Part shown: positions 12,689-26,300 of the stretch, piece after piece
How the letters are laid out: every line of letters begins with the position of its first letter
How positions within the stretch are numbered: the stretch's first letter is position 1
DNA from: Smittium culicis
Lineage: Eukaryota; Kickxellomycota; Harpellomycetes; Harpellales; Legeriomycetaceae
Direction of reading: 5' to 3'
Assembly: GCA_001970855.1 (NCBI GenBank)
Contig: LSSN01001878.1
Location: forward strand, 1-62,944
DNA length: 62,944 nt
Notes under the pieces: model-generated
What the model was told of the DNA's origin: nothing
The model's database searches: none
Seen by the model: only the letters and a program-made list of their open reading frames with translations
Program-made: the position numbers and the translations under genes

Positions 12689-12882
12689 TTAACCTTTTCG
12701 CAGGTGGTAGACTATTTTTGATCTAGTAATATAGCCAACTACTTTCAATAAATTAATATAATTTCGAGATATGTAATATTATTCGTGTGTTGAAGAGTAG
12801 TAGCAAATAATAAAACTGCTTTTAAATCGCTGGCGAATCAAGAAAATTAATTTTTTCTGACTGTTGGTCGGGAAAAGGTTAA
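12689..12882 (-). mobile_element. piggyBac-type MITE, copy C (194 bp, inverted)
   Basis: Flanked by TTAA at 12689-12692 and 12879-12882. The left end (TTAACCTTTTCGCAGGTGGT) is the tail of the family read in reverse and the right end (GTTGGTCGGGAAAAGGTTAA) is the head in reverse, so this copy is inverted relative to A and B. It ends about 570 bp upstream of DPM1. Confidence 0.75.
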
Positions 12883-14193
<1,311 letters not shown>

Positions 14194-14355
14194 TAATTCG
14201 CTAATGCTTTCCTTTAATATAATTCAATATAATTCAATTTAAATCAGTATATTCTAAATTTTAATTTAAAACTTTATTATTATAAAAAGGATTGAACTTG
14301 TAACTATAAAATATACTATAAAATATTATAAAAAATGAAGGTTAAATAAATTATA

Positions 14356-17300
14356 TTAGTTTCCACTCAACAAAGTATCAACAACTTCGCTAATGTAGTC
14401 TTTATATGGAGTCATATCCATTCCATACTCTGCCGACAACATGTCTCTAATATTCTTCTTTGATATATGATTTAAGTCTGATGATGACATTATCCTTTGA
14501 ATAGACTCAAATATTTGCTCTTCAGTCAACATTTCTTGAGGCATCATCATGAATTGATCCTGGTTATGTTGATCATTCATTTCCATTCCATTGGAATAGT
14601 AACCTTGGCTCATATTTTGAGCGTCATGCATTGCAATAGGGTTTCCATGCTGATCATAGGCAACTGGCATAGAAGCTACATTGTCAACATTTATTGGCGC
14701 TACCATGTTATTATTAAACATTTGACTAGAGTTTCCTAGTCCACGGCTGCCGCCTTGCATATCAAAATCATTATAATTAAACCCTATTGGAGTCGGTGCT
14801 GTTGGTACTCCTACATATGACATTGGAGAGCCTACTCGAGTTCCAGCACGAGAAGGAGGCGGGAGTAAGTTTTCATTCAAAACTGTGTTCGAGTTCATGT
14901 TTGGTGCTGGCTCGTTTAGCTGGCCTAATGAGATAAGTTGTGCTTCATACTCGGCCCAGTGAAGATGTGGTATTGAGGCTGGGTTGAAGTCAAAGTCATT
15001 TTCAACAATAATCTTCTTTTTTCCTTCGCCTACAACTGTACGAGTGTTACCCCACGAAAAATCATCAAAATGCCAGAATGAATAGACAGGGAGAACAAAA
15101 GACCAGAGAGGGAAGCATGCAAGATAAATTATCATCCATCCAATATGCTGCCATTCACGTCTCAATATGAATATAATCGCCTGGAGACCATATACAGCTC
15201 CAATAATAATAAGAGAAATTATACCTACATCAGCAAACTTGGTAATTGAAATGAATACCAAATAGCACATGTATATCAAAACAGTTGGAATAGTCAAGGT
15301 ACCAAACAAATCAAGCATAACAACGAAACGCATACTGAAACAGCAGAAACCACACAAGTCTTCAATAAGAACTAATTCAAACAAGTTGTGAACTGTAGAG
15401 TTAATCCATCTACGACGCTGTGAGAGCAAAACACTCCATTTCTCTGGCGCAATTGTATCACATCTAGCATCTCTGATAAACTTCAAGCTGAAATCTGGGA
15501 AGTGTTTCAGCATAAGAGTTGTCAAATAACGATCCTCGCCTAAAGATAGGAGATTTTTTTTGTGGAGAGTATCTACATGTCTTTCTGAATATGCTTCCAG
15601 GATAGGATTGGCGATAAGTAAAGGTTTACCATCTGGTGACAATATGCGATACATACAGAAACAACCTGGTAGACAAGTGACAGCTCCAAAGATAGATTCA
15701 AAAGCCTTTGCCATGTGATGGGAGATGAAGTACTCGTATACTTGCATCATTGTAATCCAACTCTTTTGCTCGTTAGCTAATCGTGTTTCTCCGCAAATTC
15801 CTGCAATTCTTCCGTCAGAGGAGCATGCAGATACAAGTCTGGATAATGAATCTGGTGCAACTACTGTGTCAGCGTCAACCTGGAGCAAATAATCGAATAA
15901 CTTAGCTGGTATACCGATGATGTGTTGCATATGGTGATATATTTCTAGTTCAAGCGGAGACATAGGAAGGTCAAAGTGAACTTTGTTCAAAAATGCCATC
16001 AGCAGGATCTGCGAGTCTCTCTTACCTCTATTTCCTGGTTTAGAGTTTTCATGAGGGTTACCAACCTTAACAACTACCAAGAATGGGACTACATGACCTT
16101 CAAACTCGTACAAGCCAGAGTAAATTTTGGCTCTATTATACTGCTTCGATCCTTCAGCAATAGCTAGATACTCTCTTTCTGGAGGATCATAACTGGGATC
16201 GACTCCAAGTGTTTCTAGAACAATTCTAGGTGTTGATCGGTCGTTACCTCCACCAACAATGTTACCGTCGCAAATTACAAATATCAATTTACGCTCGTCG
16301 TTGTAATCAAGCGCAGCGAGAGAGTTGAGAGTACGAGATATACTTATTTCGCCTTCAGTGTAGCAAGGAACTTGGCAAATAACGAATTTTCCTGAAGGAA
16401 GAGGTTTCTTTTTCGAACCAAACTGTAAAGCTGCAATAAATTTGATCATTACTACTACAACGAGTGCCATAGCAAATGCCAATAACATGTAATTCGTAAA
16501 CAAGCACTTGACAGATCTGCGAGTATCAACATTTCCTACATAAAATAGCTGTTTCATACAATTGTAATTATACGCTTTCTGAGTCGAGTTCATTCTGAGA
16601 TTTTTCCAAAACTCTGTTGCATCTGTTGTTCGTGCACCTCCATCGTCAAAAATTGCCTCTATTTCTGGACTAAGGAAAGACCACTTTTTATTAGACAAAT
16701 TCTGTGGAAGCCTAGATGTGTAAAAGTAATCTCCCAGGTTGAAAACTTCCCCATTTATGACTCTCCAATACAACCCCAAGTCTTTGTGGAATGACTCTAC
16801 TTTTTTCATCTCCCAAACAAGAGGTCCCTTTCGAAGAGATTTCATTCTCGGCAATACAAACTTCCAATAAAACCCTGGATCATTCAATTCAGTGGAACTT
16901 GCTAAAGATCCTACTTTATGACTATACCATCCCAGAGAGTTTTCATCAACTACTTCTGTAGACAAGTACATAGTGCCGTCTGGGTCATCCTGTTGGCTAA
17001 CAAGTTGAGGACAAGCAGATCGTACTTCAAGAGGAAAACTGGAATTTACTTCAAATCCAGCATAAGTCATCATTGCAGTTTTTGAGGCACCGTTCATACC
17101 CAATCCGTGAATCTGGTTCATAAAATGTGTTATTTCATAAACATTACCTCGCATAGATATATAGGCATCTTTTTCGTCCACATGGTTGAGTAGTTCTTCA
17201 GAGGTCCAAACTTGTTGCTTTGGGCATAAAAGCAGTCCTAATCCGACAATTACAAACAGCAATACGCACCAGATAAAAACAATAATCATACAGAGAGCAA

Positions 17301-17778
17301 CTTTTTCACGCCAAGCTAAGCAAATATCGTCACGGCCTTTACCAAAGCCTCTTAGTAAAAAATTAGGAGTTAAGAAAGTCAGCGAATAAACTACACCAAG
17401 CCAAATTTTTCTTGTTGTGGTTATTTCTATTTCGTCTCCATCTTGATGAGTTGCTTTAACACCATCAGTTTTTGCACCAAATATATTTACTTTATTATTC
17501 ACAGGTTCTTTGGCTTTATCAGTTAAATCACTACCGCTCCCTTCATCCATTTTTTCGTCTGCCTTTTCATTCATTTCCCAGTTTTGATACTGTTCAAAGT
17601 TCTCATTTCCATTGAACATTCTACTATTTCTATTATTGTAATTATTAACAGTATCTAAATTCTGAACAGGTACATTGTTTTGGGTAAACATCTGAGACTG
17701 GCGTTTTTGAAGCGTTTGAGGTTGCATTGCAGGGTTAGTATTCATCATATTTTGTCGATTCCTATTTTGGTTGTCCAT
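14356..17778 (-). CDS. division 2 chitin synthase with cytochrome b5-like and DEK-C domains, no myosin head, 1140 aa
   Basis: A processive membrane GT2 enzyme making chitin from UDP-GlcNAc for the cell wall. Order: a low-complexity N/Q/M-rich N-terminus (1-95); membrane segments near 125-145 and 168-188; a cytochrome b5-like fold near 190-260 (VWTSEELLNHVDEKDAYISM) without the heme HPGG; a membrane segment near 430-455; the catalytic region with DADT near 634, GEDRYLT near 747 and QRRRW near 787; a cluster of membrane segments near 815-950; a linker; and a C-terminal DEK-C domain in the last ~58 residues (LTEEQIFESIQRIM to the end). All catalytic motifs are intact. Cytochrome b5 plus DEK-C is the class V/VII layout, but those enzymes usually start with a myosin motor and this one does not. 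The frame is open in one exon, and no motor-like sequence is seen upstream (17779 onward). The start is the first ATG of the frame. Confidence 0.96.
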   Translation of the reverse strand: MDNQNRNRQNMMNTNPAMQPQTLQKRQSQMFTQNNVPVQNLDTVNNYNNRNSRMFNGNENFEQYQNWEMNEKADEKMDEGSGSDLTDKAKEPVNNKVNIFGAKTDGVKATHQDGDEIEITTTRKIWLGVVYSLTFLTPNFLLRGFGKGRDDICLAWREKVALCMIIVFIWCVLLFVIVGLGLLLCPKQQVWTSEELLNHVDEKDAYISMRGNVYEITHFMNQIHGLGMNGASKTAMMTYAGFEVNSSFPLEVRSACPQLVSQQDDPDGTMYLSTEVVDENSLGWYSHKVGSLASSTELNDPGFYWKFVLPRMKSLRKGPLVWEMKKVESFHKDLGLYWRVINGEVFNLGDYFYTSRLPQNLSNKKWSFLSPEIEAIFDDGGARTTDATEFWKNLRMNSTQKAYNYNCMKQLFYVGNVDTRRSVKCLFTNYMLLAFAMALVVVVMIKFIAALQFGSKKKPLPSGKFVICQVPCYTEGEISISRTLNSLAALDYNDERKLIFVICDGNIVGGGNDRSTPRIVLETLGVDPSYDPPEREYLAIAEGSKQYNRAKIYSGLYEFEGHVVPFLVVVKVGNPHENSKPGNRGKRDSQILLMAFLNKVHFDLPMSPLELEIYHHMQHIIGIPAKLFDYLLQVDADTVVAPDSLSRLVSACSSDGRIAGICGETRLANEQKSWITMMQVYEYFISHHMAKAFESIFGAVTCLPGCFCMYRILSPDGKPLLIANPILEAYSERHVDTLHKKNLLSLGEDRYLTTLMLKHFPDFSLKFIRDARCDTIAPEKWSVLLSQRRRWINSTVHNLFELVLIEDLCGFCCFSMRFVVMLDLFGTLTIPTVLIYMCYLVFISITKFADVGIISLIIIGAVYGLQAIIFILRREWQHIGWMIIYLACFPLWSFVLPVYSFWHFDDFSWGNTRTVVGEGKKKIIVENDFDFNPASIPHLHWAEYEAQLISLGQLNEPAPNMNSNTVLNENLLPPPSRAGTRVGSPMSYVGVPTAPTPIGFNYNDFDMQGGSRGLGNSSQMFNNNMVAPINVDNVASMPVAYDQHGNPIAMHDAQNMSQGYYSNGMEMNDQHNQDQFMMMPQEMLTEEQIFESIQRIMSSSDLNHISKKNIRDMLSAEYGMDMTPYKDYISEVVDTLLSGN

Positions 17779-20700
17779 TATTGTATAAAACTTCAGTGTA
17801 CAATAATTAAGTTTGAGGCAACAAAGAGTGCTCTAAAATGGGTTTCTAATTATTTAAATATCAAAAAAGGTAGATCGTTTGGCTATTTCTGAATATTCAA
17901 AAATTATTTCCTCCAGAAATCTCAAAAAATTTTCCGAGTTTGAAAGTTAATGATGTAAAAATGGGTTAAGAAACTCGAAATATACTATTAAAGAGATCTA
18001 TGGTTTTATATAGTTGGCGTTCCCTATTCCAAAATATTCTATTTTAAAGATGTAATCAATAAAATATATTTATGAACTAGGTAAAATAAATATCGGATAT
18101 ATTAAAAAAATCAAATCCACTTGTTAAAAATAACCAAACTAAAGTTCAACACCTATTGAGCGAAAGTATGTTATATTATAATTATGGGTTTAATATAGCA
18201 AGGATAATAGAGGGAATAAGTTGGAGGGATATGTCGGTAAATAGAATTTTTTAATAAAAAGAATTGAAATAAGTCTATTTTGTTTGTAGTTATAATAGGA
18301 ATAAAGCGACACTGGTTAAGTTTGCAAATATCCTTATGTTTTTTCTTAAGTGATAAGATTTATATTATAAAAGTATTTTTATTATTATTACTGTAAGAAA
18401 TATGCTATTTTACGCTTGGCTTACTATTAACGCAGCTATTTAATTGTCTTTCTATCTTTCTGATTGTGATAAATACTTTGAATATGTTACGTTATTTAGT
18501 ATACATTTAATCGAGTAAATTTTATACATTTATTAAGTATTGCATTTTCAATTTCCAAACTAAAGAATGTAATGAGGAGGTGGCTGATGGATAAAAATTA
18601 AATATCAAAAAAGGTTCGAGTATTCAGCTCTTTTTTTTTTTTTTATTACCATTTCTTATACCAATTTTCTTTTGAAAATTACATTTTGCCAAAAGTTTAT
18701 TCTATCAAACGTTTTTCACCCTAGCTTTCATTGTATTTAAAACCGCTTAGATTATGTTCATTTGAGATAAAACATCAGTTTTGGGAGAAACAATCAAAGC
18801 GCTATTGTTATGAAATAATTAATTAAATAGGTAAATAAGATGATACCAACGAGAATTTATTGAGACACGATTGTTCATTTTTGGCTTATTAATAGTTAAA
18901 ATTTTAAAAACTATTAACGAAATTTTCAATTAGCTCATTTTTTACCATATGCTTCCTCAGAAAAAACAGGAATTTTTAAAGCTTTTAAAAAAGGTATTAA
19001 TACTTTTTTTACTTTATAAGAGCAATTTCTTTTAATAAAAATAACTCTTTAATATCTAAAAAAAAGATATTAATTGTTATAAGGAAAACATTCTTTAATT
19101 ATTTATAGTAACAATCATTGCTCATTTTTTTAATTGCGAATTTAAAATCATCCAATTGAAAAATGCGAGTCCAGATAATATGATATAAGCGTTTTAAAAA
19201 TAAATCAAAAATTTTTTGAAAATTTATCCATAAAATCTACACTTAAGTTATAACGTTGAAATTATAAATATTAGCGCCTAATTCTTGGCATATGAAATTT
19301 ATTAGCATCTAAAATCTTACTTCTTATCTTAATTTGATCCATAAAAATGTATCATTCCAAGCCCCAAATTAAATTATTTCTAAAGATATATCATGTGGAT
19401 TGTTATAATAAAAAAATTATTTTTTGTTATATTTTTAGCATAAACGTTTTCAAAAAAAAAAATTGTAGCAAATTTTTTTGATTTAAATCCTATGCTCAAA
19501 TAATAAAATCCGAGAATCAAAAAAAAAAAAAATCTTATGCCCAAATTATCTACTACAAAGCATTTTTTTTGTATTTTATAAATTGTAATAGTGTATTAGG
19601 TATCCAGCGTAATTAGAGAAAAATGATTTTGTTATATTCTTACATTTTAATAAAAATTAAAATAAAAATTAAAATAAAAATGAATAAGTAATAATATTAA
19701 TCGAGTAAATAAAAATCGTAAAAACGATTTTTAATATCTTTAGTGTAACTATCTGGCAATTTTTACATAAATGTACTAAATTTAAAGAGGAAAAAATTTT
19801 CAGCTTTCTAGTATATTATTTCGATTTAATTTCCGGTGGGTTTGGGAAAGAAATGAGCAGTGATTTGAAAAAGCTAGAAAAAATGATTTTTTAAGTAATA
19901 AATAATAAATATTAATTAATATATTATTAATTTGTTAAATAATGTTTAATTATTTTTTTATGTACCCTTTTAGATGTTCAGCAATCTTAGACCAAAGAGT
20001 AAAGCTAATGTCGATAAATTAATACAAATCGATCAGAGATTATAAAAATAAAATAACTGTAAATTAAATTCCCATTTTATATTTATGCGAATATAATGTG
20101 TTCTTTTAAGTCTATAAAATTCATCTAATATTTTAATACAGTTTTTTATATAAATTTAAATTGCGATTAATGTTGACACTGAGATGAAAAGATGTCGTAG
20201 AATATTTTATAAAAATAATATCTCAAGAATTAAAAAAAATTTTAACTGTTCAAGATAAACCAATATTAAACACCTTGTGCAGCCATTGAAATCCTATAAA
20301 GCTTTCAAATTCATTAATATTTTACCACTTTTAAATATATGATGATTATGTATAAGGGCGTGGATGTAGCATTTTAAGATACAAACTATGCCCAGTTTGT
20401 TCAAGAGAATTTTTGTTTTATATCATTTATAAAGTGTTACTAAATTTAAACAAATTTAAAAAGCAATGAAATCTATGGTTAGAAAGAACGAAATATTTTG
20501 GATATGAATAAATAGTGTAATCTTCTTATCAAGGCGTAATTTTATTATCCAAGTTAAAGAATACCCGTAAGCTATTTTTTCCATAAATTAAATTTTAAAA
20601 GCAAAGAAAATCAAAAGCTATGGTATTACAATCTTGTAGAAAAAAAATTCTATCTAATCACGAATAATTATTTTCTAAAAGATAACATAAATCTGCCCAA

Positions 20701-22588
20701 CAAAATATTATGCAATCTACACAAAATAAAAGTTTAATGAACTTTAATTTCTTCAAATGAGCTCAAGCTTTGAGGTTAAAAATGGAAATAATTAATTTAA
20801 ATCCAGCAAAATCTATTACGTTCAGCAAATTAGTTATGCAACTAGAACCAAAAAATAGTATAAAATTAAAAGTAATAGTCTTCTATAATAACGTATGGAA
20901 GGACCTTACGATTTTTATACTTTCAAATGAATAGCTATTGAAATAAGCTAGATTGAAGAGCTAATGTAGTAGACAGAAATTAAAAAGATAAATGACAAGC
21001 CAACTCTTAGAATTTCAAGGTAGACATCCTATGGGACTGCTGACTTCTCGATAGCTGCAATCATATTTTTAATTTCGTTCAATTGATAATATAGAAGTAT
21101 GGTTAACCTGAGCGATGTGAACGTATACATTTGTGCTATTTATGAATAAACGGTGTGAGTTTTTATTTATTTATTATGAGAACAATTTATTGTTTCTATG
21201 ATTAGTGTGTAGTAAATCTTGAGTTTTTAGGCCTAATCAATCAAATATAGCAAGAAATGGTCACGATTTATTTCGATTCTGAAAAAAATAGTCGAGCTGA
21301 TATTTTAGGCTGTTATTTCTTTTACAAAAAAATATTTGGAAACAAAATAAAAGTTGTATAAAAACAGGAATAGGAAGTTATATCTTATTGATTCCTTAGG
21401 CTTAAATACTTTGAGCCAGCATTTATTTCTCAAGCAAAAATAATATATATTTTTATAAACTGTCTGATAGGCATGCTTCTAAAAAAATCCAATCAAAAAT
21501 AATGTACTTATAACGAATATTCGTATTAGTTCTCTTTTAACTGATTTGTTAAAAAGATTCAAATCAGGACATTTGAATTGCACGGATTTCGAGTACTAGT
21601 AATAATAGTGTGGTAACTGCCAAAAAGAGTTTCATGTTGTGTTGAGTAGTTCTTCCCAAGAACTATAACTAAATGGTATTTAATTACTAAATAATATGAT
21701 ATAAGATCAATCTTTATTAATACCTAATGTTAACGAGAAGAATGACCAAGATTCATAGAATCTTGGACTCGAATATTTATATACTAAAATCTCTCACAGA
21801 GAGACACAAGCATCAATGCAGAATAACCAATGTGCTAACTATGCTTATCAAGCATACATTATTAGCTATTTACAAAAAAATTGTGATGCGACTACATTTA
21901 CACTTCACAATATTATGATTTTTCTTAAATTTTTTTGCTACTTTTATTAAATTTTATAGGTATCATTTTTTATCTGTCAAACATGATCTTTAATATAAAA
22001 ATTAAACCTTAACTTTATATTTAATTTTACACGTGTAATCGACAAATTATTGATTAGTATAAACTAAAAATCAGTGTTTTGCGAGCTAAAAAATAAAAAT
22101 AACACAAATCTTCAAAAAAAATTACTATAACACAATATTCCATGAATTATATATACCTCAATTGAAAGAAACGATATTAAAAATTAAAATTTTATTTGTA
22201 AATTTAAAAAACTCTAATATTGTAAGCATATGACGAGAACACCTTTTAGAAAAAATGTATTTAAGGGGCTTTAAAATTTTTTCATGAGATGAACTAGGTT
22301 GAAACTAATAAAAGCTTTCCGATTCAATTAATTTAAGCATTGAATGGCTTAACGCAATTAATGGGTATGTATTATTAATCAAAAATTATTTTTTCCTAAT
22401 CAATTTTATACACTATGTACAATATGTATTTTTGATGTATTTTAATGAATTTTTATCTTACTAATGAGCTTTTATGATTTTAATTTCCATTTATAATTTA
22501 TAATAAATATCAATATATATATGGCGTTTACGTCTTGTTCTTTAAGCCATATCAATTATTCTTGATAATTTGTTGTTGGTTTTAGTTA
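17779..22588. other. AT-rich intergenic desert; begins with the chitin synthase promoter
   Basis: No coding exon recognised. An open frame at 21727-21918 (63 codons) has no recognisable domain and is treated as chance. Simple A/T runs are frequent (for example about 18632-18645 and 19519-19532). Confidence 0.55.
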
Positions 22589-22785
22589 TTAACCCATTTC
22601 AGGGTCAGTTGGCTTTTTTTGAACTATCAAAACTACCCAACCACATGAAAATCTGATAAATTAATTATATGATAATATATTATTGGTTATTGATAAAAAT
22701 ACATCCAATAGCTATTAATTTTTATTATAATCATCCAATTATTATTTATTATAATGTTAAGAGCACTGGCCTCGTAAAGGGTTAA
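22589..22785. mobile_element. piggyBac-type MITE, copy F (divergent subfamily, 197 bp)
   Basis: Flanked by TTAA at 22589-22592 and 22782-22785. The ends are TTAACCCATTTCAGGGTCAG and, reversed, TTAACCCTTTACGAGGCCAG. Size, target site and terminal bases agree with copies A-E, but the interior differs, so it looks like a separate subfamily moved by the same type of transposase. It ends 594 bp upstream of the UBA1 start codon. Confidence 0.65.
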
Positions 22786-23379
22786 TTCAATTTTTTCTGG
22801 GATTATTAACATTTTATGCCACACTTAGAGATGCCAGGAATTAAAACAGATATATGGCGTAAATCTAACCACTTTGTGCCAAATTTTTATTCCTCAAGGT
22901 AACATATCTAAACTACTATCGTCCAATAATTATCAACTATTGAGCATAATCTTCAATTACAAACAGTTATTGGCTTACACATTTCAGTATCAAATGAGTA
23001 TAATCTATAAAAAGATTTAGCGAACCATTATATGCGATGTCTCAGCTAGATAAAAGTGAGATTTCAGTTTTATAAACAATTGCTTATAGTTAGTAATGCC
23101 TTATCCGCTTTACTATAGGCCCTATCAAATTTCGAACTGGCTGTGTAGTTTCAAATGCATTAACAGGCCAATGAAAATAGTCTATAGTGTTCCAAATCTA
23201 AGCGGCCAATAATGGTAGGTAGACGTAGTTTCTATTGAGTTCTGAATGGTTCTTTTAATAGCATACTCTTTACTACGTATAAAACGACAATGATTGAACT
23301 TTATGTGTGAATAAATTCTCTTATTATTTAAACGCCCTTGCAATCATTATTAATTAAAATCATTTTTTCTTTACCCAAG
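22786..23379 (+). promoter_or_regulatory. UBA1 upstream region
   Basis: No coding potential seen. A TATAAAA at 23278-23284, about 100 bp before the start codon, is the best promoter candidate. Confidence 0.4.
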
Positions 23380-26300
23380 ATGAACACAAATCCTGAATCT
23401 AATAACAACGTCGAAATGGAAATCGACGAAAGTCTTTACTCACGCCAGCTGTAATAACATTTTAATTATACCAATTCCATTTTATCCACCCCAGCTTAAT
23501 ACATTTGTTCCCTTTAGTATATATTCTGACAGTAGTTATATTTTTTTCCCATATGCATAGATATGTGCTTGGCGCTGAAGCAATGAAGAAAATGAGCGCA
23601 TCAAACGTTCTTATAATAGGCCTCAAAGGTCTTGGATGCGAAATTGGTTAGTTCTATTATATCTATTAACATTAAACTTCTCAGCTTTATAACTTATAAC
23701 ACCATTGTCACTCTTCTATATTCTTTATAGCCAAAAATGTTGCTCTTGCTGGGGTCAAAAGCGTTACCTTATTTGATCCAACACCAACCACTATCCAGGA
23801 TTTGGGAACTCAAGTAATACATTTATATTTTCGAATCGATTCAATCTACCATTACTTAATATTTTTGGTTTAATAGTTCTTTTTGACCGAACAAGATATT
23901 GGAAAACCTCGCGCAATAACAACCGCAAATCGTCTATCAGAGCTTAATCCATATGTCGCAATCAATTACATTGATTCTGAACCAAAACCAGATGAATTCT
24001 CAGATTATAAGGTATTATTTTTTTAGCACTTATTTTTTTTCACCTTTTAACCATTTTTTTTCATTAATAGGTTATCGTTGTAACTGAAGCTAGCTTGAAG
24101 AAACAACTATATTACAATGAAATTTGCCGCAAATTGGGTGTTTACTATATTAGCGCTGAAACTCACGGCTTGTTCTCGTAAGCTATCAACGTAGCTAAAT
24201 TATATATTGATTCTCTTACTCTATATCAACTCCTTTTTTTTTAGCTCCGTTTTTAATGACTTTGGAAATGAATTCGTCATTGAAGATCCTACTGGCGAAT
24301 CGCCATTATCTGGAATGATTGCATCGATTGATAATGTATGTATCCTTTTATCTATTTAATTTAATAACACTACTGCATTTTTGTACATTTTCTGCCTGAT
24401 TTACTTCAAACCCGTATTTATTAATATTATAGGACGCTGATGGTGTAGTTACCTGCTTGGACGAAACCAGACATGGCTTAGAGGATGGAGATTTTGTCAC
24501 CTTCTCCGAGATTAAAGGAATGGAATCTTTAAATGGGTGCAAGCCAATTAAAATCAAAGTTTTAGGTACTTCTTGTCTAGTTTTTATCTCTCTATATCTT
24601 TAGATTTACTTTTTTTTTTCGTTCAATAACTCATCCCTTTATTAATTAGGTCCCTTTACTTTCAGCATTGGCGATACTTCTAATTTAGGCCAATATACCA
24701 CCGGTGGTACTTTCACTCAAGTTAAACAGCCCATCACAATGAAATTTGTAATACTTTTTTTATAAGCGTTCATAATTTTGTTAATTTTATAATCAACTAT
24801 TTACCCAACTTTATATTACTATTTTAGTCTCCGCTAAAAGAAGCCATTGAAAACCCTGAATTTTTATTATCCGATTTTGCTAAACTCGATAGACCAGCAA
24901 TTGTACACTTGTCATTCAGAGCTTTACATGAGTTTTATGAAGCTGCTAATAGATTCCCTAACCCTGCTGATGATGATGATTTTGCTGAAGTTCTAAAATT
25001 AGCTCGCGCTATCAACGATAAGAGCTCAAATAAGGTTTTTATTTTTTTTATATCTCATACTTCCTTCATAACATAGAAATTGTAGAGCATGGTTTTTTTT
25101 ACAATTATTTTTAATTTTATTAATATACCATTTTTAGGTCGAAATTGATGAGAAAATTGTTAAATGTGTTTCATACCAAGCAACTGGAGATCTCGCTCCT
25201 ATGAATGCTGTTGTTGGTGGCTTTGTTGCACAAGAAGTTCTTAAAGCTTGTACTGGAAAATTTACTCCGCTAAACAATTACCTATATTTTGACTCTTTGG
25301 AGTCCTTGCCCACTGAATTCGTTCCAACTAAAGAAGAAACTTCTGCAGTAATTTTAAATATACTTGTTTTTATATAGTTGAACCAAATTTATGTATTTTT
25401 TACTTTTGTCTATTAGGTTGGATCAAAATATGACGGCCAAATTGCTGTGTTTGGTAAAACCTTCCAAGAAAAAATTGAAAATTGTCGACAATTCCTAGTT
25501 GGTTCCGGTGCTATTGGGTGTGAAATGCTTAAAAACTGGGCTATGATGGGTCTTGCTACAGGGAAAAATGGCGTAATTAGTGTTACTGATATGGACACTA
25601 TTGAGAAAAGCAATCTCAATAGACAATTCTTGTTTAGATCTACCGATGTTGGTAAACTTAAATCTGAAGTTGCTACTAAAGCTGCAATTTCTATGAATAG
25701 CCAGCTTGAAGGCAAAATTTTCTCTTTTCATGATCGAGTTGGTGTTGAGACCGAGTCGATATTCAACGACGACTTTTTTGAAAACCTTGACTGTGTCACA
25801 AATGCTTTGGATAACATGGAAGCCCGCATGTACATGGACAGAAGATGTGTAATGTTCCGTAAGCCTCTTTTAGAATCTGGTACACTTGGATCTAAAGGAA
25901 ATACACAAGTTGTAGTTCCATTTCTAACCGAATCATACTCTGCTTCTCGCGACCCTCCTGAGAAATCTATCCCAATGTGTACGCTCCACAACTTCCCCAA
26001 TGCTATTGAACACACCATCCAATGGGCACGCGATAGATTCCATGGCTATTTTGTTCAACCCGCGGAGAACGTAAATGCATTTTTAAGCCAACCAGGCTAC
26101 GTAGAAAACATTATTCACCACCAAGGCGATTCTGTTCAACGTGAAACTTTCGAGTCTATTAAGCAATCCCTTTCTGAGAACAAGCCAAAAGATTTTAATG
26201 ACTGCATTAAGTGGGCTCGATATACTTTTGATGAACTTTTTGACCACAATATTCAACAACTTCTATTTAACTTCCCTCGTGACTCTTTAACCAACTCTGG

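Noticed and set aside
14497..17389. Plus-strand open frames opposite the chitin synthase
   Set aside because: Antisense shadows of an intact, conserved gene.
23100..23290. MITE-like phrases (GGTAGGTAGACG, TTCTGAATGGTTC)
   Set aside because: Some resemblance to copy B, but no TTAA borders or both ends could be matched.
25413..26018. Minus-strand open frames within the last UBA1 exon
   Set aside because: They are antisense shadows of the conserved E1 coding sequence and show no domain.
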